A stretch of 64,000 nt of DNA from Pinibacter sp031553495 (lineage in GTDB: Bacteria; Bacteroidota; Bacteroidia; Chitinophagales; Chitinophagaceae), in the NCBI GenBank assembly GCA_031553495.1, contig JAVBLN010000023.1, forward strand, positions 1 to 64,000. Direction: 5' to 3'. The notes beneath the pieces are model-generated. The model searched no databases and had not been told where the DNA came from. It was given only the letters and a program-made list of their open reading frames with translations. The first letter of the stretch is position 1; the number at the start of each line of letters is the position of its first letter. A program made the translations under genes and the position numbers. Positions 26,853-36,475 of this stretch are shown here, piece after piece.

Positions 26853-27800
26853 TTATTCTTTGTTTTCTTTTTCTAATTCAAACTCTATTTCCTGGTCGCA
26901 GGTGTCGTACACAACCTCATAGCGGGTTTGCGAAATGCGCTTCATCCAGTAAAATATTACCCCCATTACTATTACGCTCGCAAGAGTAGCCCACCAAAAA
27001 TAATTTGTATTGCTTTCAAAAAGGGCAGGATTGCGATAGTATACAAATATCTGAAAAGCGTTATTGATAAAGTGTACAATGATTCCCGGCCACAGACTTC
27101 CGCTATACCAACACAAGGCTCCTAATAAGATACCCAAAAGAATGCGGGGCAGAAAGCCGGCAAACTGTCCGTGGATTGCTGAAAAAATAATGGCAGTGAT
27201 CACAATTCCGGCAACCGGACTTTTACAAACCCTAATGAACATACGCTGTAAGGCGCCGCGGAAAAAAAGCTCTTCCACAAAAGAAGGTATCAGCGCAAAC
27301 ACAATAAGGTTAATCAGCAAATCTTTTACTGATGACATGGCAATCAGTTTTTTAAAAGCCATTTCCTTTTCGCGGTCTGCACTGCGCAATGCCTTTTCCA
27401 ATGCGGCCAGTGATTTTGGGAAATGCATATTCTGATTTAATTCTGCGAGCCACACTACAGCAGGAATGGATGCAGCCAACAATAAAATACCGATTGTCCA
27501 GAATACAGGAGGCGAAGGTTTCTTAAATCCCAGGTATCTCAAAGGATGCGGATCTGACAAATAACCAAACAACAATGCGGTAACTCCAAATAGCCCAATG
27601 GAAATAATTGTTTGCGCTGTTTTTGCGGCTGATATGGCCGCGGTTGTAACCGGATTTACTATTTCCTGCAACCCCACATTATACACAGAGGTTATAACAA
27701 AAAGAGAAATGGCGCCAATTAAGGCATATAAGCCAAAAGCTAACACTCCAAAAGCTATAAACTGAACCCAAACAGGTTTGTATTTTAAATAAGTGTTCAT
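26853..27800 (-). CDS. CPBP-family intramembrane metalloprotease (CAAX/Abi)
   Basis: A 315-residue membrane protein with about eight helices. The Abi/CPBP motifs are present: EELFFR (E176, E177, R181), the histidine in SAIHGQFAGF, and VHFINNAF with H and N. These residues form the metal site of type II CAAX prenyl proteases. Bacterial members have varied roles including immunity to bacteriocins; no bacteriocin gene is adjacent. A loop of about 40 residues (120-160, charged) is inserted before the first motif. It is first in an operon with cdsA and divergent from dusB. Confidence 0.88.
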   Translation of the reverse strand: MNTYLKYKPVWVQFIAFGVLAFGLYALIGAISLFVITSVYNVGLQEIVNPVTTAAISAAKTAQTIISIGLFGVTALLFGYLSDPHPLRYLGFKKPSPPVFWTIGILLLAASIPAVVWLAELNQNMHFPKSLAALEKALRSADREKEMAFKKLIAMSSVKDLLINLIVFALIPSFVEELFFRGALQRMFIRVCKSPVAGIVITAIIFSAIHGQFAGFLPRILLGILLGALCWYSGSLWPGIIVHFINNAFQIFVYYRNPALFESNTNYFWWATLASVIVMGVIFYWMKRISQTRYEVVYDTCDQEIEFELEKENKE

Positions 27801-27916
27801 AAAAGGTTAGTCAAATGCATGTAACTTTGCACCTCAAAATTAAATTCCCATTGGCAGATAGCATTATAATACATGTAATTTATTTAACAAAATCGCCGGG
27901 AACGGTTTAAAATATT

Positions 27917-28957
27917 ATGATTACGATCGGCAATATACAACTTCCTGATTTCCCCTTACTTCTGGCCCCCATGGAAGATGTAAGCGATCCGCCCTTTAGA
28001 GCAGTGTGTAAAGATAATGGCGCCGATCTTATGTATACGGAATTTATTAGTAGCGAAGGCCTTATACGCGATGCTATAAAAAGCCGTCGCAAGCTGGATA
28101 TATTTGATTATGAGCGTCCTGTAGGCATACAGATATTTGGCGGTGATGAAGAAAGTCTTTCAATGGCTGCAAAAATCGTGGATGTTACCAATCCCGATCT
28201 GCTGGATATAAACTTTGGCTGCCCGGTAAAAAAAGTGGCGCTGAAGGGAGCCGGAGCCGGGGTATTAAAAGATGTAGACCTGATGGTGCGTCTTACGGAA
28301 GCTGTTGTTAAAAGTACCAAACTACCCGTTACAGTTAAAACCCGGCTTGGCTGGGATGACAACACCAGGAACATAGAAGAGGTCGCGGAAAGGCTGCAGG
28401 ATGTGGGTATAAAAGCACTGGCCATTCATGGAAGAACCCGCACACAGATGTATAAAGGCATTGCCGACTGGACACTCATAGGCCGGGTTAAAAACAACCC
28501 GCGCATTCATATTCCCATATTCGGCAATGGCGATATTGATTCCCCGGAAAAAGCGCTGGAATATAAAAACCGCTATGGTGTAGATGGTATTATGATTGGT
28601 CGCGCCGCCATCGGTTATCCATGGATCTTTAATGAAATAAAGCATTTTTCGCAAACCGGTGTGCATTTGCCTCCACCATCAGTGGAAGAACGTGTGGCTG
28701 TTTGTAAAAAACACCTGCAAAAATCAGTGGAATGGAAAGGCCCTGTAGTGGGCATTTTTGAAATGCGCAGGCATTACGCCAACTATCTCAAAGGATTACC
28801 AAATATTAAAGAATTCCGTAGCAAACTGGTTACACTAACCACCGACCAGGAAATAAATGACGTACTGGACGCCGTTTCAGCCTATTATACCGGATTTGAG
28901 TTTCCCAAAACGGAAATTGAATTGATCAATTACCACGAAAAATGCCCTATTAACTAG
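27917..28957 (+). CDS. dusB: tRNA-dihydrouridine synthase
   Basis: A 346-residue FMN enzyme that reduces uridine to dihydrouridine in tRNA. Motifs: LLAPMEDVSDPPFR, DINFGCPVKKV with the catalytic cysteine, VKTRLGWDD, AIHGRTRTQMYKG and MIGRAAIGYPWIF. DusB is the most likely subtype, judging by the FGCPVKK motif and by it being the usual Dus of Bacteroidota. A DUF4197 lipoprotein gene follows after 58 bp. Confidence 0.93.
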   Translation: MITIGNIQLPDFPLLLAPMEDVSDPPFRAVCKDNGADLMYTEFISSEGLIRDAIKSRRKLDIFDYERPVGIQIFGGDEESLSMAAKIVDVTNPDLLDINFGCPVKKVALKGAGAGVLKDVDLMVRLTEAVVKSTKLPVTVKTRLGWDDNTRNIEEVAERLQDVGIKALAIHGRTRTQMYKGIADWTLIGRVKNNPRIHIPIFGNGDIDSPEKALEYKNRYGVDGIMIGRAAIGYPWIFNEIKHFSQTGVHLPPPSVEERVAVCKKHLQKSVEWKGPVVGIFEMRRHYANYLKGLPNIKEFRSKLVTLTTDQEINDVLDAVSAYYTGFEFPKTEIELINYHEKCPIN

Positions 28958-29015
28958 GGCTGCCATGCAACTATATATAGTTTTATTGATTCTAATCTAT
29001 AAATAATCGTACGTT

Positions 29016-29720
29016 ATGAAAAAATGGTTATTCGCGTTATCAACTGTATTAGTTCTCAGTTCCTGCGATACATTGCAATTACCCATGAGCACTATGGGCA
29101 CAACCACCGGAGTTACAGAATCGGAAGCTTCCCAGGGAATTCGTGAAGCGTTAATACAGGGAATTACCAAAGCCGTATTCAACCTGAATACAAAAGACGG
29201 CTTTCTTGGCAACCAGGCTTATAAATTATTATTACCAGCCGATGCCGTGAAAATTGAAAATACATTGCGCACTTTAGGTATGGGTGCACAGGTAGATAAG
29301 GCTATTACCCAAATCAACCGCGCTGCCGAAGATGCCGTTGGATATGCTACTCCCATTTTCACCAATGCTATTAAACAAATGAGTATAACAGATGCATTGA
29401 ACATTGTGAAAGGCGGTAATAATTCCGTTACCAATTTCTTCAAAGAAAAAACAAGCGCTCAGTTAATTTCCGCATTTTCGCCTTCCATCAAGCAATCGCT
29501 GGATAAAGTGAATGCCACAAAATATTATTCCGACATAGTAAACATCTATAATAAAATTCCTACTACCACAAAAAAACTGAATCCCGATCTGCAAAGCTAT
29601 GTAGCACAAAAAGCAACAGAAGCGCTGTTTGATCAAATAGCGAAAGAAGAAGCGAATATCCGCGCCAATCCTATGCAACAAGCCAGCAATATTTTGAAAA
29701 AAGTATTTAGCTCGAAATAA
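29016..29720 (+). CDS. DUF4197 lipoprotein
   Basis: A 234-residue exported lipoprotein (signal ends LSSC). The mature protein is almost all alpha-helical and matches DUF4197: IREALIQGITKAV, FLGNQAYKLLLP, QINRAAEDAV, ITDALNIVKGG and a final YVAQKATEALFDQIAKEE. Function unknown. A strong terminator follows, so it ends the dusB transcription unit. Confidence 0.87.
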   Translation: MKKWLFALSTVLVLSSCDTLQLPMSTMGTTTGVTESEASQGIREALIQGITKAVFNLNTKDGFLGNQAYKLLLPADAVKIENTLRTLGMGAQVDKAITQINRAAEDAVGYATPIFTNAIKQMSITDALNIVKGGNNSVTNFFKEKTSAQLISAFSPSIKQSLDKVNATKYYSDIVNIYNKIPTTTKKLNPDLQSYVAQKATEALFDQIAKEEANIRANPMQQASNILKKVFSSK

Positions 29721-29749
29721 AAAGTAGAAAAGATTTTCTTGGAATATGC

Positions 29750-29780
29750 ACGCAGTTCATTTTATGAGCTGCGTTTTTTT
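29750..29780 (+). terminator. Terminator after DUF4197 gene
   Basis: ACGCAGTTCAT (29750-29760) and ATGAGCTGCGT (29764-29774), one G-T wobble, 3-nt loop, then a long T-run. Confidence 0.88.
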
Positions 29781-29824
29781 GTGTTTTTTTAGCATACCGC
29801 ATAAAAGTTTTTTAGGATTATGTA

Positions 29825-29887
29825 ACCGGCATTTGAGCCTTGATGAAGCTTCTGTTGTGTCACTCACTTGTACGGCAGTAATTCTAT
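29825..29887 (+). repeat. 63-bp intergenic repeat, copy J
   Basis: Right half is consensus (TGTTGTGTCACTCACTTGTA); left half diverges (GATGAAGCTTC). It is followed by the alternative tail CCCCGGCCCTTCTCC ... GGATATTTGTAGTC (to about 29950), shared with copies O, Q and T. Confidence 0.85.
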
Positions 29888-30026
29888 TGAGCGGCCTATT
29901 CCCCGGCCCTTCTCCAAAGGAAAGGAAGCCCGATGCACAAAACGGATATTTGTAGTCACCATAATTCTTTCCGGCGATTATACAACATTCTCAACTTTCC
30001 ATTCATTCAGCACTTTCAATTTTCAA

Positions 30027-31313
30027 CTAACAAAACAGTTTCTTAATTCCTTCTGCTTTAAGCAGGCATTCTTCATATTCCATTTGCGGATCGCAGTAAT
30101 ATGTAATGCCGGAGCCTACCTGGTAACTTAGGTAGCGGTTGGTTTCATTATACATAAGGCTGCGTATTACCACATTAAAATCAAAATCATTATCAGGAGT
30201 TATATACCCAACAGCGCCGGAAAAAATTCCACGTTTACTTTTTTCATACCTATCAATAAGCTCTATTACTTTTTTCTTAGGCGCACCTGTCATGGATCCC
30301 ATTGGAAATGTAGCTTTAATAGCATCCAACCAATGCAGGTCGCTTTTTATAGTGCCGCTAATTGTTGAGATCATTTGATGCACCTGCGGAAAAGTATACA
30401 TACCAAACAGTTCATCCACCTGCACACTTCCTTCTCTGCACACTTTAGAGAGATCATTTCTTACAAGATCAACTACCATCACATTCTCAGCCCGCTCTTT
30501 TACGCTTTCATAAAGCTGTTGTTTATACTGCTCGTCCTGCAACCTATTAGTGTGGTTACGTTGCGATGTACCTTTTATCGGTTGCGACAAAATTTTGTTG
30601 CCTGTTTTTTTTAAATAGCGCTCGGGGCTTGCACACAGCAGGTATTTATCATTCAATTTATAGTAAGCGGCGAAAGGATTTGGAGAAACAGATGAAAGCG
30701 AAAGATAAGTTTGCGAAGCATTGATCGAAATATTCTGCGCAAAAAATTCCATGCAAAAATTTATTTCATAACAGTCGCCTCTCAATATATGCTTCTTCAA
30801 ATTATTGATGGTGGCAATATATTCGGCTTGAGAAAAACGCTGGCTGAATGTTATACTTTGTGCAGCTATATTACTAATGTTTGCTGCACACAATTCATCA
30901 AACACTTGTTGATGTGTATGTGTTTGGCTGCTGATGGAAATTTCATTCCGGCCTAATATAATAATGGTTTCAGGTATAAAAAAGAATAGATCAGGGAATA
31001 AAACGCGATCTTCTTTAACAGAAAACGCAACGTCTTCTGTTTCGCTTTTTAAATCATAATTAAAATGGCCGAAAAGCCAGTCGTTGGAAAATGTGTCGGA
31101 AAACAAACGTAGCGCTTCAAAAGCGTTTCCTGCTGATGCGGAAACAGCATTTACAGCACCTGCGGCCAACACACATTCAACTCCTGTGTGCAAAAAATGA
31201 TAATTATGGTTATCCAAGAAGCAGCAAATGTTGAACTGGTTGCCCCAGCCCAACATTTGTTTTTTATAAAACGCAATATCATCTATTGCAAACGATGTAA
31301 AAGTTCTGTTCAC
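30027..31313 (-). CDS. pabB: Aminodeoxychorismate synthase component I
   Basis: A 428-residue chorismate-utilising enzyme. QPIKGTSQR identifies PabB: lysine in PIKGT is the nucleophile of aminodeoxychorismate synthase, where anthranilate synthases have alanine. VVDLVRNDLSKVC and TFPMGSMTGAPK complete the chorismate-binding core. It supplies 4-aminobenzoate for folate. The only plausible start is GTG 31313; the first in-frame ATG would remove 19 conserved N-terminal residues. It lies 21 bp after the acidic-protein gene and belongs to the purA transcription unit. No pabA or pabC is in the window. Confidence 0.9.
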   Translation of the reverse strand: MNRTFTSFAIDDIAFYKKQMLGWGNQFNICCFLDNHNYHFLHTGVECVLAAGAVNAVSASAGNAFEALRLFSDTFSNDWLFGHFNYDLKSETEDVAFSVKEDRVLFPDLFFFIPETIIILGRNEISISSQTHTHQQVFDELCAANISNIAAQSITFSQRFSQAEYIATINNLKKHILRGDCYEINFCMEFFAQNISINASQTYLSLSSVSPNPFAAYYKLNDKYLLCASPERYLKKTGNKILSQPIKGTSQRNHTNRLQDEQYKQQLYESVKERAENVMVVDLVRNDLSKVCREGSVQVDELFGMYTFPQVHQMISTISGTIKSDLHWLDAIKATFPMGSMTGAPKKKVIELIDRYEKSKRGIFSGAVGYITPDNDFDFNVVIRSLMYNETNRYLSYQVGSGITYYCDPQMEYEECLLKAEGIKKLFC

Positions 31314-31334
31314 AAAAGCAATCTGGAAAACGAT

Positions 31335-31751
31335 TTAAAAATCATCTTCTTCATCATCAAAACCGGAATCATTAAACAGATCCAGGTCTTTGAAATCATC
31401 ATCCATGCCAAAATCTTCATCATCGGATTTGGTCTTTTTTCCTCCGCCACCTTTCTTAGATTTTGATTTTGGAATATCAAATTCATCAAAATCAGGATCC
31501 CAGTCATCCTCTTCTTCTACTTTGTTCCAATCATCATCATCGTCTTCTATATCATCATCGTCATCATCATCCTGAGATTTTGACTTTTCAGATTTTTTTG
31601 ATGGTGCTTTCGGATTGAACTCATCATCATCTTCTAATTCTTCTTCCTCATCTTCTTCTGTACGCTTCTTTGATTTGGAAGATGGTTTCTTTGCAGGCTC
31701 TTCTGCAGCTTTTTTAGTTGGTTTCTTTTCTTTGTCGGACTTCGATGCCAT
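31335..31751 (-). CDS. Highly acidic low-complexity protein
   Basis: A 138-residue protein without a recognisable folded domain. Residues 1-30 are lysine-rich (KEKKPTKKAAEEPAKK). The middle is a run of Asp/Glu blocks (DDDDDDDIEDDDDDW). A basic stretch SKSKKGGGGKK follows, and the end is acidic with WDPDFDEFD and LDLFNDSGFDDE. No signal peptide. Such proteins are expected to be disordered; a nucleic-acid-mimic or ribosome-associated role is only conjecture. Its tight place between purA and pabB suggests real expression. Confidence 0.72.
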   Translation of the reverse strand: MASKSDKEKKPTKKAAEEPAKKPSSKSKKRTEEDEEEELEDDDEFNPKAPSKKSEKSKSQDDDDDDDIEDDDDDWNKVEEEDDWDPDFDEFDIPKSKSKKGGGGKKTKSDDEDFGMDDDFKDLDLFNDSGFDDEEDDF

Positions 31752-31827
31752 ACTCTTAAAGTATTTGATGTAAAATTTCAGCGAGAATTTTAATTCGCCA
31801 AATTTTTGATAAAAAAATTTCAGTAAA

Positions 31828-33096
31828 TTATTTATTCACTACAACAATCTGATCGCGACCAGGGCCAGTTGATATGTGGGTGACATTTGCACCAATATAC
31901 TCATTTATGTATTTCACATATTGAATCATTGTTTTAGGTAATTCAGATGCACTTGTAATTCTGGTGGTATCGGTATTCCAGCCTTCAAATTCCTTTAATA
32001 CCGGCTTCATGGAATGACGTGTCATTTGAAACGGCACTTCAACTTCCTCTTTTCCATCTATTTCATAAGCAGTGCACACTTCAAGTTTCTTGAACTTATC
32101 AAGCACATCCGCTTTTGTCATAATCACTTTATTTACACCATTTACCATGCATGCAAATTTAAGCGCCACAAGATCAATCCAGCCACAACGACGTGGTCTT
32201 CCGGTAGTTGCGCCAAATTCATTACCCAACGCTCTTAATTCTTCACCTGTTTCGTCAAATAATTCGGTGGGGAACGGACCACTGCCTACCCTGGTGCAAT
32301 AAGCTTTTGTAACGCCCATCACATCACGTATTTTTTGCGGTGCTACCCCTAAACCAGAACACACGCCTGAAGTAGTTGTGTTGGAAGATGTTACAAACGG
32401 AAATGTTCCAAAATCAATATCAAGCATACTTCCCTGAGCACCTTCAGCCAATACTTTTTTCCCTTCCGCTATTTTATTGTTAATGAAATATTCACCATTC
32501 ACAATGTTCAAACTTCTAAGGAAATCTATTGCTTCAAAGAACTCTTCTTCCCACTGCGAAATATCTTCCTGAAAATTATAGTTGTCTAATAGACGTTGAT
32601 GCTTAAGCCTGATCTTAATGTAAGAAGTTGTAAAACTTTTGTCCATTAAATCACCCACACGAATGCCATTGCGACCGGTTTTATCCATATACGCGGGGCC
32701 GATACCTTTAAGTGTGGAACCAATTTTATCGTTGCCTTTTGCTAATTCAGAGGCTTTATCGAGAGCCCTGTGAGTAGGCAAAATGAGATGTGTACGCTTA
32801 GAAATGAATAAATTCTTTTTCACATCCACTCCAAAAGAAGCTACGGTTTCGCACTCTTTTTTTAATGTAACAGGATCAAGTACTACACCATTGCCAATAA
32901 GATTGACGGTGTTTTCGTGGAAAGCACCCGATGGGATTTGGTGCAGTACAACTTTTTTTCCTCCTACATACAATGTGTGACCGGCATTCGGTCCGCCTTG
33001 GAAACGAGCTATAACATCATACTGTGGCGCAAAATAGTCCACTATCTTTCCTTTACCTTCATCACCCCATTGAAGGCCTAATATTGCATCTACCAT
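31828..33096 (-). CDS. purA: Adenylosuccinate synthetase
   Basis: A 422-residue enzyme that joins IMP and aspartate with GTP, the first committed step to AMP. Motifs: LGLQWGDEGKGKIVDYF (GTP and catalytic Asp), RFQGGPNAGHTLY, GTFPFVTSSNTT and TGRPRRCGW. Length is normal. It heads a minus-strand unit with the acidic protein (76 bp) and pabB (21 bp), linking purine and folate supply. Confidence 0.96.
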   Translation of the reverse strand: MVDAILGLQWGDEGKGKIVDYFAPQYDVIARFQGGPNAGHTLYVGGKKVVLHQIPSGAFHENTVNLIGNGVVLDPVTLKKECETVASFGVDVKKNLFISKRTHLILPTHRALDKASELAKGNDKIGSTLKGIGPAYMDKTGRNGIRVGDLMDKSFTTSYIKIRLKHQRLLDNYNFQEDISQWEEEFFEAIDFLRSLNIVNGEYFINNKIAEGKKVLAEGAQGSMLDIDFGTFPFVTSSNTTTSGVCSGLGVAPQKIRDVMGVTKAYCTRVGSGPFPTELFDETGEELRALGNEFGATTGRPRRCGWIDLVALKFACMVNGVNKVIMTKADVLDKFKKLEVCTAYEIDGKEEVEVPFQMTRHSMKPVLKEFEGWNTDTTRITSASELPKTMIQYVKYINEYIGANVTHISTGPGRDQIVVVNK

Positions 33097-33272
33097 TAAA
33101 GTATTTTTATACTAAATAAATATTTTGTCAAAGATTGACAAAAATAGGCCATCTGGGTTAATTTGAAAATTTGAAAATGTGCATAATTTGAAAATGCCAC
33201 AGTGTCGGCTTTTATTGAATGGAGAATGCTGTATGATTGAAGATTATTGGGAGAATGAATATGCAGTTTTTT

Positions 33273-33380
33273 TTAACCACAAGGCGCACAAAGGAAAGCA
33301 CAAGGGGCACAAGGGTAGGCTGAACTGTGCTACCAATCCTTGTGGTCCTCGTGCCTCCTATAGTGCCCCTTGTGGTTAAA
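33273..33380. repeat. AACCACAAGG palindromic repeat, copy 2
   Basis: Starts TTAACCACAAGGCGCAC and ends GCCCCTTGTGGTTAAA, with CAAGGGTAGGCTGAACTG in the middle. An imperfect inverted repeat about 108 bp long. Confidence 0.8.
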
Positions 33381-33396
33381 ATAAATTGAGAATGGA

Positions 33397-33602
33397 AAGT
33401 TGAGAATTGAGAATGCTGTACACACTGATTGCAAGCAAAAACAAAAGCACTCAAAACTCATAACTCATAACTTGTTGAATAGCATTACTACCGCACAAGG
33501 GAGTGACACAACGATGCTTAATAGTAGCACTATCGCCGGTTACAAAAAAGTTATGAGTTATGAGTTTTGAGTGAACCTAAAGCATTTCAAATCTCAAATC
33601 TG
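33397..33602 (-). repeat. Composite repeat K with both arms
   Basis: The 63-bp core is at 33478-33540 (minus, GGGAGTGAC variation). The left arm has GCTGTACACACTGATTGCAA and CTCAAAACTCATAACTCA; the right arm has AGTTATGAGTTATGAGTTTT and GCATTTCAAATCTCAAAT. It lies between purA and the endonuclease-like gene. Confidence 0.88.
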
Positions 33603-33623
33603 GCACTGTTGCATTTTTTGTAT

Positions 33624-34469
33624 TCAGAATTTCAACCTGCAGGCTACTGGAAAATGGTCTGAGGGAAAACGCAGATCTTTTGAATCGGTTAGCACTCCGT
33701 ATTTCAATACTTCTATCTTATTGTTTACAAACACAAAATCGATTCGGCCTTCTGTTACCACTTTCGTGTAATTCTGATATTTGAATTCGTTAAAGGTGCT
33801 GTCGGGGCCATATGGCTTTGTTTTTGAAACAAGTTTTGCATCTGAAAATTTATTTACAATAGTTGCATAGGCACTTGTTTCCGGGTTTGAGTTAAAATCG
33901 CCGGTTATAAAAACAGGTGTATTTTTAGAAGCAAGTTTTTCTATTTTTTCAAGAATCATTTTTGCCGCGTTTTCACGAGCCTGCACACCTTCATTATCAA
34001 AATGAGTATTGAACATAAAAAACTGTTTACCTGTTTTTTTATCTTTAAAGCAAGCCCAAGTGCACACGCGGATGTAAGCTGCATCCCAACCTTTGGAAGG
34101 TTTTCCAGGTGTGGGAGAAAGCCAGAAAGTTCCTGATTTCAACACCTGAAACTTTTGATTGTTATAAAAAATAGCGGAGTATTCGCCTTTTGTTTTTCCA
34201 TCATCCCTGCCTGCGCCCACATAGCTGACATTAGGTATGGTGGCCAAATCCATCATTTGTTCATATAAAGCTTCCTGCACGCCAAAAATGTCGAAAGCGT
34301 GATATTGTATAAGATCTTTTACCATTTCTTTTCGGTTGGGCCAGGCATTTTCTCCATCTGACGCCACATTCAGCCGTATGTTATAAGTAGCTGCATTTAA
34401 CTCTATTTTCGTTTGTGCACACAAAACGGCAGGAATAGCAAGCAGCATCAAAAAATACAATCTTTTCAT
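33624..34469 (-). CDS. Secreted endonuclease/exonuclease/phosphatase-family protein
   Basis: A 281-residue exported protein (signal ends VLCAQ). The EEP fold is marked by TYNIRLN, DIFGVQEAL (metal-binding Glu), NTHFDNEG (catalytic His), ITGDFNSNP and the final FPSDHFPV (Asp-His). These residues are all present, so it is probably active on a phosphodiester or phosphomonoester such as a phospholipid or sugar phosphate. The substrate cannot be read from sequence. It follows the SGNH hydrolase gene by 78 bp. Confidence 0.88.
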   Translation of the reverse strand: MKRLYFLMLLAIPAVLCAQTKIELNAATYNIRLNVASDGENAWPNRKEMVKDLIQYHAFDIFGVQEALYEQMMDLATIPNVSYVGAGRDDGKTKGEYSAIFYNNQKFQVLKSGTFWLSPTPGKPSKGWDAAYIRVCTWACFKDKKTGKQFFMFNTHFDNEGVQARENAAKMILEKIEKLASKNTPVFITGDFNSNPETSAYATIVNKFSDAKLVSKTKPYGPDSTFNEFKYQNYTKVVTEGRIDFVFVNNKIEVLKYGVLTDSKDLRFPSDHFPVACRLKF

Positions 34470-34547
34470 ATAGTGATAGTTTAAATAAAATTGTTTGTAG
34501 TGTGCCGGAGTATTGGGGTTTCGGCTTCCGGCAATTTTTTAAATCGT

Positions 34548-35201
34548 TTATTTTAAATATGGAGCTATAGCTTTTTGCCAAATGATATAGCCCGTTTTAT
34601 TCATGTGCAACCGGTCTTCCAAAAATATTTCTTCCTTAATGGAACCGTCCTTATTAACCATTTTGCTATATACATCCACAAAAGCAGCATTGCTTTGTTT
34701 GCGCAAATATTTTTTTATCAATTTATTTGCTTCTTTTACTTTAGGCAAAATATGCGCTCTGCTTGGGCTTGGCTTGATGGACACAAATACGACAGGCACT
34801 TCCGGTAGTTTTTCTCTTATAATGGAAAATAAGGTTTGAAACCTTTTAAATACAATTTGCGCGGTAACAGTATCGGATGCTGCAAGATCATTTTCGCCGC
34901 AATAAATAACAATTTGTTTAGGGTTATACGGGAATATTATATCGTTGGCATAATGAATAAGATGAGTTAATGAAGATCCGCCAAAAGCACGGTTGATAAT
35001 CGGATGTCCGGGAAAATAATTTTGCGCATCCTGCCAATATGTAAATGAAGAACTACCTATAAATAGTATTTCATTACCTGCAGGTTTGCTCAAAGAATCT
35101 TTGTGCTTAAAATCCTGTACCTCTTTGTAGAAAGGGTACTGCTGTGCAAATGTTACCAATAAACATAACAAGCAAAATGTTGTAACGATAATTTTTTTCA
35201 T
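34548..35201 (-). CDS. Secreted SGNH/GDSL hydrolase
   Basis: A 217-residue exported protein (signal ends TFAQ). SGNH blocks: FIGSSSF (nucleophile serine about 51), RAFGGSS (Gly), CGENDLA (Asn104) and EDRLHMNKTGY (Asp196, His199). Such enzymes deacylate lipids or deacetylate sugars. It lies 112 bp downstream of fecR on the same strand, so it could belong to the sigma/FecR regulon. Confidence 0.88.
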   Translation of the reverse strand: MKKIIVTTFCLLCLLVTFAQQYPFYKEVQDFKHKDSLSKPAGNEILFIGSSSFTYWQDAQNYFPGHPIINRAFGGSSLTHLIHYANDIIFPYNPKQIVIYCGENDLAASDTVTAQIVFKRFQTLFSIIREKLPEVPVVFVSIKPSPSRAHILPKVKEANKLIKKYLRKQSNAAFVDVYSKMVNKDGSIKEEIFLEDRLHMNKTGYIIWQKAIAPYLK

Positions 35202-35313
35202 CGTATGTAATTTTTAAAAACTTTAAAACGGAAGTGCTTTGAATTCAGGTTTTGGGTGAAGAAAACCAATCTTCATGCCGCTTTGAATAATCCTGACAAT
35301 TGGTTTCTCCTCA

Positions 35314-36384
35314 TTATCTAGGCTGCAATATAATTGTTTGGCTGTCTTTCTTTATTACCTCGGTATTTAAAATTGAAGAAAGCACAAACAAAGCATCTTC
35401 AAGCGAGCTTAATAATATTGGGCCGCTGATCATTTTAGAACCGGTTGCGGAATCGGCAAGCACTATTTTCTTCCCAAAATTATCTTCAAGATAAATTAGT
35501 ATTTCATTAACGGAAGGATTGCGAAGTATAAGCTTTTGCTCTTTCCACGCTGAATAATGCTCAGGCGAAGTAGTATGCTTTTCAATTTTTTTGCCTGTAT
35601 TATTAAAAGAAATCATTTCACCGGGCTTTAGAATAATATCTTCGATAACGGCGGTTGGAAACGATAATGCTATTTTTCCGCTTTGCAATACCACTTCAGT
35701 TTTTTCGCGTCTTTGGCGAACATCGAACCGCGTGCCTAAAACAGTAACAGTCAGGTGCTTGGTATGCACAAGAAAAGTTTCGTGCGGCTGAATGTTGGTA
35801 GTGTCATTATTAAAATGCTTCACATTAAAAAAAGCCTCACCACTTAACCATATCTCTCTTTTTTCATTCTGCCCCCAGTCGTTGCTGAATTTGATTTCGG
35901 AATTAGCATTCAGTTCAACAATTGATCCATCCGGTAGCGTAACCTTTTTTATTTCACCAAAATCAGTTTTAACAACATGATTTTTAGGGCCGCCTAGTTT
36001 GCCTGAAAAAAACAAATAGCCAATTGTTATCAAAACCACACCGCCAAAAACAGCCGCTATTTTCATAACATTTCGCCATAAACGATTTGTTTTTACTACA
36101 GATTCGCTGTCAGCATTTAACTGATCCTGAATTGATAACAAATGTTTTTCAAGCGAAGCATTTACTTCTTCATTCGTAGGATATTCTTCTTTGAAGCTGA
36201 TAGATTGCAAATACAAATACGCGTTTTCTATTTCGGTTTTCTTTTGAGGAAATGCATTCATTATTTGCTGCCAGTACTGATTTATATCATCATTAGGATC
36301 CTTAACCCATTCCTGAAACAATGGATCGGCCAGAAAGTCATTTTCCTTGTAATGCAAATAATTATTAACAATTTTTTCTTTCAT
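35314..36384 (-). CDS. FecR-family anti-sigma factor
   Basis: A 356-residue inner-membrane regulator. Residues 1-100 are the cytoplasmic sigma-binding part, a single helix at about 106-126 crosses the membrane, the periplasmic FecR domain follows (KKVTLPDGSIVELNANSEI then REIWLSGEAFF), and a DUF4974-like domain ends the protein (YLEDNFGKKIVL). It holds the adjacent ECF sigma factor until an STN-domain TonB receptor signals. No such receptor gene is adjacent. Confidence 0.92.
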   Translation of the reverse strand: MKEKIVNNYLHYKENDFLADPLFQEWVKDPNDDINQYWQQIMNAFPQKKTEIENAYLYLQSISFKEEYPTNEEVNASLEKHLLSIQDQLNADSESVVKTNRLWRNVMKIAAVFGGVVLITIGYLFFSGKLGGPKNHVVKTDFGEIKKVTLPDGSIVELNANSEIKFSNDWGQNEKREIWLSGEAFFNVKHFNNDTTNIQPHETFLVHTKHLTVTVLGTRFDVRQRREKTEVVLQSGKIALSFPTAVIEDIILKPGEMISFNNTGKKIEKHTTSPEHYSAWKEQKLILRNPSVNEILIYLEDNFGKKIVLADSATGSKMISGPILLSSLEDALFVLSSILNTEVIKKDSQTIILQPR

Positions 36385-36475
36385 TCTATTATTTAAGTAT
36401 CAGAATTAGCATTTTTTACCCCAAACTTTCCACTTTTTTTCTAAAACAGCAGTTTGCTACAACAATCTGATAAAA

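Noticed and set aside
26853..27800. Bacteriocin-immunity system around the CPBP protease
   Set aside because: No small double-glycine peptide or export gene is nearby; it is coupled to cdsA, a housekeeping gene.
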